From: Cephalotus follicularis | Taxonomy: Eukaryota > Streptophyta > Magnoliopsida > Oxalidales > Cephalotaceae | Assembly (NCBI GenBank): GCA_001972305.1 | Contig: BDDD01000534.1 | Coordinates: 248,001-312,000, forward strand | Direction: 5' to 3' | Length of the DNA stretch: 64,000 nt | Shown here: positions 10,304 through 22,590 of the stretch, piece after piece | How the letters are laid out: every line of letters begins with the position of its first letter | Numbering within the stretch: the first letter of the stretch is position 1 | Made by a program: the position numbers and the translations under genes | Notes under the pieces: generated by a model | What the model was told of the DNA's origin: nothing | The model's database searches: none | The model's input: only the letters and a program-made list of their open reading frames with translations

Positions 10304-11831
10304 CGTACCTTATGCGCTTACAAAGTACTTACGAATAGGCGATCAAAACAAATTCTCCTTTGAAGCACACAATCTAAAAGGCATTCAAAAAAATATACAT
10401 ATAAGAGTCTAAAACACACCATAAGTATTAAACAGACTCTTAACAGCGTTTGGAAAAGATTCGGATCAATTCGGGGATCAAACGAATCAAAACAGTTGAA
10501 ACAACACATTCCAGGGCAAAACAGTTGGCTAAAACAGGGATCCAGTCGACTGGGGAGGCTTGGCAGTCGACTATTCATATGGTCCAGTTGCCTACACAAT
10601 TAAAAGTGCAGGCAGTCGACTGTGTTCATCCCTCCAGTCGACTACACAACCATTCCAGCCAACTGTCCACAGAGACAGCCGACTGTTCTGGGCGACAGAA
10701 CAGTTGGAAATCCGACGATTTGCTACTGAAAATGGTTCAAATGGTTTCTACATTAAACTAGAGACATATGGACATAAACATATGATCATATATGACTTGT
10801 AGGTGACATAGAAACACAGATTTGGCAAGGAAACAACCTGACAGTGATTTATCTTTCAAAAGGAAGCAAGAAGACAATGGATGTATATGTCCAGATTCTG
10901 TCTCTAATTGATTACAAATGTTATAAAACAAGTTTATGACACATATATGAGTATAAAATGTGTTGACAATCATGTTAACAAAACAACAACATGTTTAAGC
11001 ATTAATCAAGACCCAAAGGACATAAAGAGCATATAACTCACTTTTCACAACATTGTAACTAAACTATATCAAAAGGGACGAATTAACTGACCTGCAATGA
11101 TGTTAAGGACACAGAAACTAGCAGGAGGAACACATGCACAACACACAATCTGCTGTGAACAAAAACAGAGGTAAAGAGACCAAAACCAAAAGAAAACCAA
11201 AAACAAGGAGAAACTTAGCAAACTAAATGAATTCAACTCAAAATAACACAAAAAGGATTAAGATTACCTCTACGAATTTGATGAAACAAATACACAGCAG
11301 CTTGACACACACCCACAAGGCAGAATTGGCAATGGCTTGCAAGAAAGATGAGGACAACATATAAAATGGCAAAGGCACTCTAAGAAAGGAGAAAGGAGGA
11401 GACACAATTTGACAAAAGAGAGAAGAAAGGAGGATTTTCTGGAATTTGAAATGGGAAAAAGGAGGACTTAGCATGTGAAATAGATGGTGGGAAGAAGGAA
11501 TCATGGGAAGGTTGGAGGAAAGTAGGAAGAAAATGGTAAAATAGGGAAAAAGGAAAATTAAAGAATTAATAATAAAAAGAATTAAGAGATTTTAAAATAA
11601 AAAGGTAATTAATTTGTTTTTATTTAAAATAAATTTTGGATTAAAATAAAATAAATAAAACCCAAACTCAACATAGCATAACATACTCAAATTTCGGACT
11701 GGTAACAATCAGCTCAATTCACATAAACCCAAATCATAGGGCAACCGGATATTTAAAATTAAACAAAATTAAAAGCCCGAAAACACATATAAAATCCGTA
11801 AAATATATTTACGAACGAGCAGCCCTCAACA
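10304..11831 (-). repeat. LTR L, probably the 5' LTR of element B (partial)
   Basis: Resembles the right-hand part of the C-family LTRs: CGTACCTTATGCGCTTA at 10304, a GTCGAC block, and AAGCCCGAAAACA near the end. Its likely terminus is CCCTCAACA at 11831 (minus-strand start TGTTGAGGG), after which LTR H resumes with ATCAC. The left part of the LTR is lost in the N gap. Pairing with B is inferred from orientation and similarity. Confidence 0.68.
10541..10690 (-). repeat. GTCGAC palindrome array in LTR L
   Basis: Four exact AGTCGACT cores plus degenerate forms (CCAACTG, GCCGACTG), with the same CAGTCGACTACACAACC phrasing as element A, although the surrounding LTRs differ. Confidence 0.72.
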
Positions 11832-12640
11832 ATCACAAATAAACCACTAACATATCATTCTAATGCCTCAAATGATGGGCTTGTCCCTGTTTAATACATC
11901 AATGCACATGTCATAAGCACTGCCATAAGTCGGCAGGTCGATAGCTGAATAAAACATAACTATAACATCTTTATATTTGTCTCAAATACATAGGGTTCCT
12001 TTTCACAATCCTTATACAAAACAAGCTTTATATCTCAATACATTTAATCATAAACATGAGTCCCCTATTTACAACTCTTATATTCAACTCATATAAGCAA
12101 ATCCAAATACAAGCAACTCCATATACAATTGGCTAACAAAATCTGTTATAGAAAAACTGTCCTTCTCAGCTTACCTCGTTGCAATCCATCACCTGGGCCT
12201 GAGCCTGATCCATTCCGCACACAGGGGAAATGGGTCAGCGACATAATGTCGTGTAGGTATACTATGTTATGCATGCAACAGTATAATAGTGTATGTGTGA
12301 AACAGTATATCAATGTATGTCATGTAGTGCATCAGCATAATGGTGATATGCGTGCAACAATATAATATATATGTATGGCATGTCGTGTGCATAAATGACA
12401 ATTGCGGACGGCGTCAATATACCAACTATCCCTAATCAGTGGTATACTGGGCTGGTCCTAATCACATAAAAGGTCATAGGGCTGCAAACAATCCATATAA
12501 CAATCAATATCAATCATAGGGACAACAAGTCCATAGGTCTGAGTACTACTCTGCCCCTCCGGCCTGAGATAGTACTACCACCGACTACCTACCCTTTTGA
12601 GGTCGAGCCGAGTAGGGAAGAGATAACGCTAATCACATCA

Positions 12641-12793
12641 TGGCTAAGCCGTAAAAATGGTCAGAGCCCATAAGTATAGTGGTAAAGCCATAAAAACGGT
12701 CAGAACCCATAGTATAGTGGTAAAGCCGTAAAAACGGTCAGAAACCATAATATAGTGGTAAAGTCGTAAAAACGGACAGAACCACTAGGCGCC
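12641..12793 (-). repeat. 38-bp tandem repeat, four units, in LTR H
   Basis: Units of 38 bp carry GGTAAAGCCGTAAAAACGG, each with a small CCGT/ACGG inverted repeat. One unit has CCAT in place of CCGT and another has TCGT. Confidence 0.8.
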
Positions 12794-13483
12794 GGTAACC
12801 TCCAATGATGATGTGATCGAACACCCATAATCCTCACGACAGAAACATAGGTTATGGATGGGTTATCTCATAGGTCTCAAACAATAGTATATATCATAGT
12901 CGTACCTTGTAATACTCGTAACCTATAACATATATTCATTTAAAGGATAGGGACCATTTCATGAAGGATCTCATAGGATCCACATCCGTCAAATCATATA
13001 AAGATCATTTCATAATCATAAGTCATTTTTCATATCCAATGGCCATTTTTGTGTCCATAATCCATTTTCTAATCAATTTTTCATATATCATTTGGTTGGT
13101 CCCTATCAAAATTATAATGAATGGAAAGGAAGTCCAAATGGGAATATCCACGCCCAGATGTCCCAATGGAAGTACCTGACCATTCTAAAATCCATAAAAC
13201 AATGGAGAGGATGCCCAAATAAGATATCCGCGTCTCGATATCCCAATGGAACTATCCTGACCATTTTGAAAACCATTTAGAAACCATTTACGTAAAACTC
13301 TTTTATTGAGTACTTTCCTTAAAACTTCACTTTGAACAGCGATTTAGAAATCAAAAGTGATACAGAAGGATTTCCATAGGTTAAAAAGCCTTAGGGAGGC
13401 TTTCTATGGAATCCGGTTGAAGATAAAACCATTTTGGATGGAAAACCATGTAAAACAGTGTGTTTGGGCTGAATAGGGCACTA

Positions 13484-13735
13484 AGCGTCGATGCTTAGCC
13501 CTGGACGTCAACAGTTTTAAAAAGCACAAGTATAAAACGTCAACTGTTTGTTTTAAAGCATACGGCATCGACTGTTTGGTTTAACTCATAAAAGCGTCGA
13601 CTGTAAGTTTAACACATAAAAGCGTCGACGGTTTTAGAAAACATAAATATAAAACATCGACTACTCAGTTTAAGACATGAAAGCGTCGACAGGTTTAGTT
13701 TTGAAAGCATAAAGCGTCGACGGTTTTAATAGAAA
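13484..13735 (-). repeat. GCGTCGAC array in LTR H
   Basis: Five GCGTCGAC cores and several near-matches (GCATCGAC, ACGTCAAC), spaced about 30-40 bp and separated by TTTTAA-type spacers. Confidence 0.78.
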
Positions 13736-15739
13736 ATGCAGTTTGTGAAAGACTTCGTAAACCAATGGAACTATGTCCAAAACAGTTCAAAGCCATTTTT
13801 AAGATTCATCCCATAACCGGTGAATTAAGAGAAGGCAAGAACTCATCTCCTCTTAATTCAATATCGAATCCATCCATACAAGTACAATTCGTACACATAT
13901 CAATCCAAATAATCATTTAGAATGCATGAATGTAATGCAAGCAATAGTATAACCTACCTCGTAGCAACTAAGCTCGCAAAGCTCGGAAATCCTCTATCCT
14001 TGATCGTTTTGTTAATCCTTGATCGTCTCCTTTATCCTGCATGTACAACACATTTTCGTTACACTCTACACATCGGAAACATAATACCGTCGCCATCAGA
14101 GCTTCGGCCAGTTTTCGGCCAACTCATTTAGCTCCGGAGAAACCCAAAAACAAGTTCCACATCGGACGATATGTTCAAAACCATCGGAGGCCCACCGCGA
14201 CTCGCCGTGAATCGCGCAGTCACAGCCGACAGTGAGTCAACTCACTGAGTTGACTCGCCAGACATCCAAAATTCTGGCCACTTCACAAAAGTGTCACAAA
14301 CAGTCGGCTTAAGGTGTCTCCACCCGTAACTAGTCGTGAATTGGCGCCGAAACGCCCAGTCACGGCCGGTAGTGAGTTCAACTCACTGAGTTGAATCGAC
14401 GGTCGTCCACAACTCCGGCCACCACCATAAAACGCATCACAACCACCAACCCTACACATCCTTGCCCTTAACTCGTCGAGACTCGGCACTAAAAGCACGG
14501 TCCAAGGCGGAAGTGAGTTGGCTCCACTGAGTCAACTCGTCAGTTCGAATCCGGCCGTTTCCGGCCGAATGACACCAAATCGGTCACTGAAATAGGTGTA
14601 GCCGACCTCCTAGGTGAAGACCGGACCATCACGCGATGCTAACCGGCGATGGAATGACGGCAATGCGCGACAGTGACGGCGTCGGGGAGAAGAAAACGGG
14701 CAGAAAAAGAAGAAAAGAGAAGAGAAGAATGAAGGAGGCTTACCATCGGCAGTGGAGGCTCATGCCGATGAGCTCCTGATCCGGCGTCGTCGTCTTCTCT
14801 GGCGCCGAGTGGCCCTCTCTCCATTTCTCTCCCACTGCACTCTCCCACTCTCTCACATTTCTTCTTTCTTTGCACGGGCGCCTTATGCTCCCGTGTCTCA
14901 TTTCTTCTTCCTTTAAATTTTGCTTCCTTCTTGGTATTTACTGGCCAAAATACTAAGGTCTGGGTCTCGTTTAATCCGCAAACGGCAATATTAATTATCC
15001 GAATGGGTACAAAAATAATCGCAATAAAAATGCGAACATAGGGCCTTATTGTCGCGCATTAAAAATGGGCTTTATTAGTCATTTTGGGCCTTATGATTTG
15101 CGGCTCCAATACGCGATGCTTTTTATCAATTCGGCCTCCATCGGCTCAATACGGCCATACACTGTGCCAATATTAAAATAATTATTTATAAAATTTCGGG
15201 CGTTACACAGACGAGTCGACTCAGTGAGTCACAACTCGCTGTCACTGGTGACACAGTGTTCGGCGCCGATTCATGGCGAGTCTTGGGCGGTTTTGAGTAG
15301 ACCGTTCAATATGGAACCTATTTATTGGCGTTTCACAAGCTGGGTGAGTTGGCCGGAATCTGGCCGATGTTTCGGTGACGGAAATGTTTTGTGTGCGTTG
15401 ATCGTAATGAGAACGTGTTATATATGCAGTGTGAATAAAGAGCGTCTTCGGGGTTGTGGACCTTGAAGATGTGGACTGTGATTCCTGACTTGGAATCAGA
15501 GGTAGGGGTAATTGTAGGGGATTTATACTTGAATATTTGAGGTCAATCGCAATGAGTGTTCATTTGATGAAATGCATGGGTTATGGATCGTGTGATTTGT
15601 GTTAGGGTTGTGATGAATAGTTAACCTGTTATGCATATTACGTTTTACAATGATTGCGGATTGAATGGCATGTGCTGTATGCTTTGTATTCTATTGGTTT
15701 TTAGACATGTTGAAGGAACCGTGTTTTGGTTCGCTTAAT

Positions 15740-15965
15740 CGTCGACGCTTACGAAAGAAGCGTCGACACTATGGACTGTTATACAAAGAATGAGCTCTAT
15801 TTTCGCGATAAACATCGACGCTTAGAGAAAACGTCGATGCCATGATTCGTTGTTTGTGAGAGTGGACACGTGTAGCATTGACGCCTGAGGTTCCTACCTC
15901 AAAGTGTCGACGCCAAGGGAATAAGCGCTGACGCTTAATGGTCCATGCCTTGAGCGTCGATGCCG
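15740..15965 (+). repeat. GTCGAC array in LTR K
   Basis: Exact GTCGAC at 15741 and 15762, then ATCGACG, GTCGATG and GTCGACG variants every 25-50 bp up to GCGTCGATGCC near 15955. Confidence 0.75.
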
Positions 15966-16397
15966 AAGGGATGAGATGTTGACGCGAATAGAGCCCGGTT
16001 GCATTTTGAGCATATGTTTGCATTGCATACAATTGTTAGTTGGATTTCTGATTGAGTTATCACCTGATTTCTAAATTGTTTCCTCTTTTTTGGAAGTATG
16101 TTAATGGTTTAATAAAATCATTGTTATGGGGAAATGTAATGTTTTCCAAAAGGATTGTAAGAACGGTTTCAAGGGATTGAGAAACTTTTATACGAAAATG
16201 AGTATTTTCGTGTATTTGAATCCGGTTCGAATGGCTGGTTTTACATTTTAAAATGTATTGCTTTCAACTATTTTATGATACATTGAATTTACTTGAAAAG
16301 GGTTGAAAAATGACTGTTATATATATTGAGTAAATATATATATGTTTTCAAGTGTTTATCCTTATAAATTACATGAAATGGATTGAAAGACTTTGAT

Positions 16398-16762
16398 GAC
16401 TACAAAGCTCTGTTGAGTAAGTAGCCAAGACTGTGAACTGTTTTAAAAGGACTGATGTACATTTGAAAATGTATGGTTTACAAGTATTATATTTGTTAAT
16501 AATTACTTCTAATGGACTGATTGATTGTGGTTCGATGCTAAGCTCCATTGAGTAAGTATCCAGGAATTCCACTACTAAGCTCTGTTGAGTAAGTAGCCGG
16601 AGATTTCATATACGGTAGCTACTAAGCTCTGCTGAGTAAGTAGCTAGGGTTTCCCATACAATGGTTACTAAGATATGTTGAGTAAGTAGCCAGGGACTCC
16701 CTATTGGCTACTAAGCACTGTTATATAAGTAACCGGTTGCTAAGCACTGTTGTGTAAGCAAC
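16398..16762 (+). repeat. Hairpin array K1: seven units
   Basis: Units of about 28-31 bp have complementary ends around a loop like AAGCTCTGTTGAGTA. The best is 16616-16646: TAGCTACT / AGTAGCTA, 8 bp, 15-nt loop. Others include GGTTACT/AGTAGCC (16663-16691, one G-U) and GTTGCT/AGCAAC (16736-16762, 6 bp). Arms differ between units while pairing is mostly kept; units 1, 2 and 6 have mismatches. Confidence 0.82.
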
Positions 16763-16876
16763 TTGAATTGGATTGATGGGTCTTAGTGACCTGAGTATTG
16801 GATTGGTTGATGTTTGACTATAAAGGATTGGTTGACTGGATTGATTGATTGATGGATTGTGCTAGGAATTCCGCAT

Positions 16877-17056
16877 TAGTTACTAAACACAGAGTCGAAG
16901 TAACTAGGAATTTCATATGTGTGAGCTACTAAACACAGAGTGGAAGTAGCTAGGGACTCCCACATTCGGCGGTTACTAAACGAAGAGCGGAAGTAACCGG
17001 GTTACTAAACACAGAGTGGAAGTGACCGGGTGCTAAACACAGAGTGGAAGCATCCC
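16877..17056 (+). repeat. Hairpin array K2: five units
   Basis: A second array with a different loop (AAACACAGAGTGGA). Stems: TAGTTACT/AGTAACTA (16877-16906), AGCTACT/AGTAGCT (16924-16951), CGGTTACT/AGTAACCG (16970-16999), GGTTACT/AGTGACC (17000-17027, one G-U) and GGGTGCT/AGCATCC (17028-17055, one G-U). All five pair. Confidence 0.85.
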
Positions 17057-17750
17057 TGGATGGATTGTTTGTCCGATGTGACATGATTGATAGATTGATT
17101 GGTCCTTTGTGACTTGATGGATTGATGGGTCCTTTGAGGACATTATTGATGGATTTCATGGTTACAGCCACTTGGCATGGTTGCTCAATTATTGATCGAT
17201 ATACACATACGTATTGTATATATATAGTATTGCATCATAATGCATTCATTTCATGTCATTCATTATCGTTGTCCCCATAGTGCATTTATATTTTCTCTAC
17301 TTAGCCGAGTGAGGACAAAGGCTAACCCCCTACATTTCAAGTTGATGCAGCGGATTGTCATCGTTCGGCTTTGGGTAGAGAAGTGAAGCTTAAATTGTGT
17401 TTTCCTTTGAGGAATGTTTAAGTTACTCATTGTAATAATGAATTGTCTTTATGTTGTATTTACTTTGAGAAATTTTTGCTTTTGGGATTAATGTGTTGGT
17501 GTTTTAATGTAACTGATAGAATAGCAGATCACGCTCCATTGTGGGTAATCGACAGTGGATGTTGATGACATTTAAATGTTGGTATCATGTAGTATGGGAT
17601 GCATGATACGTGTTGTTCAGCTTATGTTTGTATGCTTCCGCAAACATATTATGCTTTGAAAGGTTTTAATTTATTCGTATTTTGCAATAAGCTAAATATA
17701 GTTTGATTGTCATGACCTAGATGTTGTCTGATGGAAACGGGGTGTGATAG

Positions 17751-20027
17751 AAACCACCTAAGGCCTGGGCTAAGGAGACCTGTTCCTCTGCCAAAAGTTA
17801 GACGACTCCAAAACACGATCCTCATCTCCGCATCCTAAAACACTTAGCGAAAAACAACAAGATTCGCAAGGTAAGATCTCATAACAACATAAAAAGAAGT
17901 ACATAAAACATCAAGTGAATTATACACGATGCTCTGACAAAATGTCGAGGACACACAACATCCAGGATTCATATACAAGTTTACAAAAGAGGTTACATAT
18001 CTTATCAACAAAAGAATCTATACAAAAACCCCAAAGAATGCCCCAAAATGGATGAAGGTTGCGCTTGCCCGAGGAGTCATCCTAAGGTGCTGTGTCAGAC
18101 GTCTACCTTTATCAACACTTTTCTTACTTAGTGGATCTCAAGAACTCGGCAACCTTGCTTGTTTTGCACACAAAACTAAGAGGGGATTAGTCCAACTAAC
18201 TAGTCAGTAAGATCAAGGAACTTCCCGAGTAACCCACGACCACTGGGTGCTAAGAACAAGGTAACCGTGCCCTGCCCCAACTGGGCCGAGGACAACCCAT
18301 ATCCACTGCTTAACAGAAACAAGACAGAGGTGAATATGTACAAGGATATCAACAACAAGATAAAGTCCGAGGAGACGTCAGAGCTACCAAACTCAATGAC
18401 TAACCTCAAGGAAAGATATTATCACAAGTTATAACAACCATGCCAAGGATCCGATGATCAACAAAATGATCATACTCTAAGGATCAACAATTATCAAGAG
18501 GACTACTGGTACTGCATCAACCACATCACATTTCCACACACACACATGAACACATCATACTCACACATTTCCATAGCCGGAACCACCTCGGCAAACACAA
18601 GTAACAGCTCCGCTGAATTCATCAACGTGGTCATGGGCTACAGGACTGTGCACATCCCTCATATATGCATATAGATACCCACTTCTAGAGCACCGTATGA
18701 ACATCGATAGAAGGGCTACGCAAGCACTCCTTCCTCGGCAATCACACGTTTGGCGCACCTCACTACGTGAACATCAATCGAAGGGTACACAAGCACTCTT
18801 TACTTGGCAATCACGAGCTAAATACAACACCATATGAACATCGATCGAGGAGCTACCTTGTCGGCAATCACATAGCGCTAATATTGTCCAAGGGGCCCAC
18901 GAATCACCGCTCAGCTCTACCCTTGACGAGATGATAGAGGAGAACTTCGGCTTAGAGGTAAGTGTATCACCACTTAGACCATCTCGGCTGGCAATCTCAT
19001 GTCCAAGGACTCCATTATAGCCCGACCAAAGAAAGTAGCGGATCCTGGGCTGCCCTCACAGATCATTCTGTCATAGACCAAAGAAATGAGCAGATCTGGG
19101 TATGGAACCCAGACACAGTCACACCCAACAGTTCATCATATACAATGGCACTGCTGAATGGAATTGGGATCGAACGCCCACTCCTCTGCCCGCCGTAATG
19201 TGTCTCATACATAACCACGTACCAGTAACCAGTATCCAAGGAAAACAACACATGATATCAAGAAAGCATGAAATACTAAATCAAGAAAGGGGAAAAAAAA
19301 CAAGTTCAACCCAACATCGAGTCCTCTGTTCGGAAAACAGTGTTTCAAACATGCTATAAACAACAAGACCACAGGAAAAGAAATCCTAGTCAGACGATAT
19401 CAAATAAACAGGCATATTAAGCAATAACTCTCAGTATCAATTGATAGAAAGGGAACATCCCACTCACTAGTTTCAGCAGTTTCCTCAGGCTAGCTTCCTT
19501 GTTGTGTGAACTCCACGCCTGGATCCTCCTCTGCAAGATCAACACACAACAACATTTAGCTACCATCACCAAACGTTCCAAGGTCATGCATGGTCTGCAC
19601 ACATGCATAAGAACCATAACGAAGCTCTTCCTCGGCCTCACAGGCCGAAACTGCACCATCAAATCAACGCAACACAACGTACTGAGGAGGACACTCACCT
19701 GCTAGACGCGTAGACGGGTAAGAAAGTCCCAACCTCAATAGGCTAACAAAACTTTAGGGAGAACGAAGAAGAAGAAAAGAAGAACTCCTTCCAACGTGAG
19801 AAGATAGAAGTGACAGATTGCTTAACCTGCTAACTGCCCAAGCTTCCTAAGCAAGCTTCACACACTTCCTAACACTTATTCCAAAATATATCTTTATCTC
19901 ATACCCAAAACACACACATTGGGCCATGCCCAAAAGAAGCCCAAGCCGAACCCAAGCCTAAGGAAAAAGAAAATTTTTCCTTAAGGCCCAAACATCAATT
20001 TACCCAAAGTTAATGCGGGTCGTTACA
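17751..20027 (-). mobile_element. Element E1: LTR-like sequence without coding capacity, left end cut
   Basis: The right end reads GCGGGTCGTTACA, a minus-strand LTR start (TGTAACGACCCGC), and sits inside the chromodomain codons of J. The left end is missing at the K junction. The segment 18560-18930 is clearly related to 37690-38050 of E2 in the same orientation, including GAACATCGAT-led repeats at 18699, 18769 and 18836. No gag or pol motif was found in any frame. It is probably a long LTR (solo or non-autonomous); the family is not recognised. Confidence 0.65.
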
Positions 20028-20872
20028 ATAGGAATAGTCTTATTCCTCAGAACTTTCTTCTTCCGATCAATAACCCTCATTGGCCTTTCTTCATATTATG
20101 ATTTATCACTGATAAACCCGGGATCATAGCTCAACACATGAGATGGATCAGGTACGTATTTTCATAACATGGAAGCATGAAATACGTTATGCACATTCGA
20201 CAAGTTGGGTTGTAGTGCGATATGATATGCTACAACCCCAACTCTCTCCAGTATCTCATAAGGTCCAATATACCTTGGAGCTAATTTCCCTTTCAGGCCA
20301 AATCGGTGCACTCCATTCGAAGGCGAGATCCTCTGAAAAACATGATCTCCCTTCTCAAACTCTAGTTTCCTCCTCCTTCTATCGGCATAACTCTTTTTCC
20401 GACTCTATGCAACGAGTAACCTCCTTTTGATTATTTCAACCTTGTCAGTAGTTTCTTGAACAAGATCTGGTCCTAGCACTTGTCTTTAACCCACTTCATC
20501 CCATCAAATAGGAGATCTACACTTCCTTCCATACAAGGCTTCATAAGGAGCCATCCTGATGCTAGTATGATAGCTGTTGTTGTAGGAGAATTCAATCAGT
20601 GAAAGATGATCCTCCCAACTCCCAGCAAAGTCAATAACACAAGCTCGGAGCATACCTTCAAGCGTTTCAATGGTGTGCTACAACTGTCCATCAGTCTGTG
20701 GATGAAATGCAGTACTGAAGTTCAAGGTTGTTCACATCAGTTCTTGGAACTTCTTTCAAAACCTTGAAGTAAATCTCGCATCACGGTCACAAACGATACT
20801 GACCGGCACTCCATGCAATCTCACAATCCCGTAGATATATAATCGAGCCAACTTCCTGATAGAATAGGTCAT
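20028..20872 (-). pseudogene. pol: Element J integrase core to chromodomain (fragment)
   Basis: The minus strand reads integrase from the second catalytic block ([14 protein letters not shown], then [24 protein letters not shown]) through [50 protein letters not shown] and HNVFHASML to a chromodomain beginning YEERPMRVID, cut after VLRNKTIPI by E1. It is very close to element A in the same motifs, so J and A are one family. Several stops interrupt it. The upstream end is cut at 20873 by the G LTR. This is the oldest layer of the window. Confidence 0.83.
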
Positions 20873-21250
20873 TGTAACACCCCCGACGGTGGGAATGCTT
20901 ACAGGGACAAATATAAGAACTAAACATAACAGAACATAAAACTAAACTGCATTAAAAAATGTGGTGGTCTGAAACATAACCTGATAATCACAACTGAATC
21001 TAAAACGTAGTCTGAAAACTTTTAACATAAACCAAAATGTCATAACCCGAAAATCATAACACTATTCAAAAGACTGGCCCAAAACACGACCATAACACTA
21101 CTGAAAACACAAACGGACCAATCTCCTAGATGATCCTCAAATATATGTGGACATCTCTCATCACACATTTCCCCGATGCTTCGGATAACCTGCCGCATGG
21201 AAACAAAAACGCGGCTGAGCAAACCTCAATACGGATAAGGAATGTAAAAC
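20873..21250 (-). repeat. Element G 3' LTR, part 1 (left end)
   Basis: Starts TGTAACACCCCCGACGG, the plus-strand view of a minus-strand LTR end, like the C-family LTRs. It contains an acceptor-like box (minus strand GCGGCAG/GTTATC) at about 21190. It is interrupted by solo LTR D at 21251, then continues at 23893 and 51815. The three parts together give about 2.55 kb, a normal LTR length here. Confidence 0.82.
21246..21250. repeat. Target-site duplication of D, left copy
   Basis: AAAAC before the TG of D is repeated directly after its CA at 23888-23892. Confidence 0.9.
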
Positions 21251-21843
21251 TGTAACGCCCGGTATTTTCCTGAATGTAATATTTTGATTTATGATGTAAT
21301 CTTGAACTTGGAATAATGAGAATGTTGAGTTTTAACCTCAAAAGATGCTTGCAAACCCTAGTTATGGGCTTAGAATTGGAGTGTGTATGTTAAAGCTTGA
21401 AACGGCGTTGTTTTAGCCAAAAGACATCGACGTAACTCCTTTGTGAGCTTGGGCACACGTGAATGCATGGGCATGCACGTCGACTCGGGAAGGAGGCATC
21501 GACACCTTCTTACGAATGGACAAAGACATCGACGTCCGAGGAAAGACGTCGACGCCTTTGTATGAATGGCCAGCACGTTCTTCACCGGCAGAACAACATG
21601 CAAGGGGGGATTTGTTTAGGGGTTTACCTAACGCCTTTTTGAGTGCTTTGTGGCGTGTTGTGCATGTGAGTGTGTTGCCAGAACATGCCCTCACATGATT
21701 CATGCAAGGGGAATCCTCACCTGCCACCTGCAATGAAAAGAATGGTTAAAGCATGAAAAGGAAATGCAGAAGGGAGTAGGTGAGAGAGAGTTGGAATGTG
21801 GCTGTCAAATTCCAGAAGGAGGATGTCGGGGGGAGAGCCTTCT

Positions 21844-21885
21844 GCATAAAGGACACCCTCCTCACTTGTCTCTCTCGTTTTACAA
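21844..21885 (+). promoter_or_regulatory. Possible core promoter in solo LTR D
   Basis: GCATAAAGG (21844-21852) is followed by a pyrimidine-rich patch (CTCACTTGTCTCTCTCG), the usual spacing for a plant TATA box and start site. It lies upstream of the donor-like box. Based on motif only. Confidence 0.3.
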
Positions 21886-22304
21886 ACACCAGGAGAGAGA
21901 GAGAGAGAGTGAAACAGTGACTGTGTGTATTCCACCATTGTTGAAGCTTGGAGCTTGGACCTTGCAGCTACTGGTGCAGCTACGGGACAGACCTAGAGGG
22001 GCTACTGTGACTTAGTGGAATACTAAAAGAGGTGGACTTTCGGTTTCTAACTTGAAACCAGAGGTAGGGGAAAGCCATACTGTAATTTTGGGTTTGATAT
22101 TAATGCATGGTTTATGATTTCGGGTGTATAAAAATGCATGTTTCTTGTACTGGATTTGCTACTGGATTGATGCCATGACATGATAGATATGTTTAGAGTA
22201 TCTATGTGTTGGTTTGTTGCCATGAAAACCCGTCATTAGGCATGATTGCGGATTGTTATGGCCACTGTTCGATGAATCGTGAGGTTGAAGACGACCCCTG
22301 CTGA

Positions 22305-22590
22305 AAAGACATCGACTTCTTTTAGGATGTCATCGACTTCTTTTACATTTTACCTCGTTACTGACTGAGAGGAATCGACGTCTTTGGGAAGACATCGACA
22401 CCCTAGGCTGCTTACCTGGTTTCTGTTGAAAAAGGCATCGACGCCTTTTAGTTAGACATCGACGCCAATTCATGATACGCTGTCGTTTTGAGGTTTCTTC
22501 TGTAGAAGAACACGCTGACACTGAGGCTTGGAATTCGATGCATGACTCGAAGACATCGACGTCTTTGGGAAAGACGTCGACGCCTTTGTT
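22305..22590 (+). repeat. (A/G)TCGACG array in solo LTR D
   Basis: At least eight ATCGAC/GTCGAC cores, often as GACATCGACGCC or GACGTCGACGCC followed by TTTG. A shorter block with the same words lies at 21425-21560, on the other side of the donor-like box. Confidence 0.75.

Larger units (their letters stand above)
11832..15207 (-). repeat. LTR H (minus strand), left end cut by element B
   Basis: The right end reads TTCGGGCGTTACA, that is a minus-strand LTR start TGTAACGCCCGAA. No TG...CA left end is visible; the sequence meets LTR L at 11831, so the rest of H should lie left of the window, beyond B. It carries a GTCGAC array, a 38-bp tandem repeat and a donor-like GAG/GTAGG on the minus strand (GT at 13957-13956). 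Its start region (14200-15207) is homologous to K in the opposite orientation. No coding domain is present. Confidence 0.75.
15208..17750 (+). repeat. LTR K (plus strand), left end cut by LTR H
   Basis: Ends AACGGGGTGTGATA, close to the GGGGTGTGACA ends of A, D and F. It shares the CTTAGCCGAGTGAGG box and GCTTCCGCAA near its end. The donor-like CAGAG/GTAGGGG box has its GT at 15502-15503, and the acceptor-like AG is at 17340-17341. No primer site follows the end, so it is a 3' or solo LTR. The beginning is missing at the H junction and is presumably off-window. There is no coding sequence. Confidence 0.78.

Noticed and set aside
14225-14880. Possible host-gene exon or CpG-rich promoter in LTR H
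   Set aside because: GC-rich with short ORFs (14283-14498, 14639-14875), but homologous to the K LTR and inside LTR boundaries; no coding signature.
16398-17056. CRISPR-like array
   Set aside because: Plant retrotransposon LTR context; repeats and spacers are not separable, units vary and each is self-complementary.
20028-20040. Polypurine tract between J and E1, making E1 the LTR of J
   Set aside because: The sequence next to the E1 end still encodes chromodomain residues (NKTIPI) and is not purine-rich on the minus strand, so E1 is an insertion, not the J LTR.
21764-22015. 83-codon ORF in solo LTR D
   Set aside because: Falls on a GA microsatellite and the possible promoter; no conserved motif, and the F LTR does not keep it.
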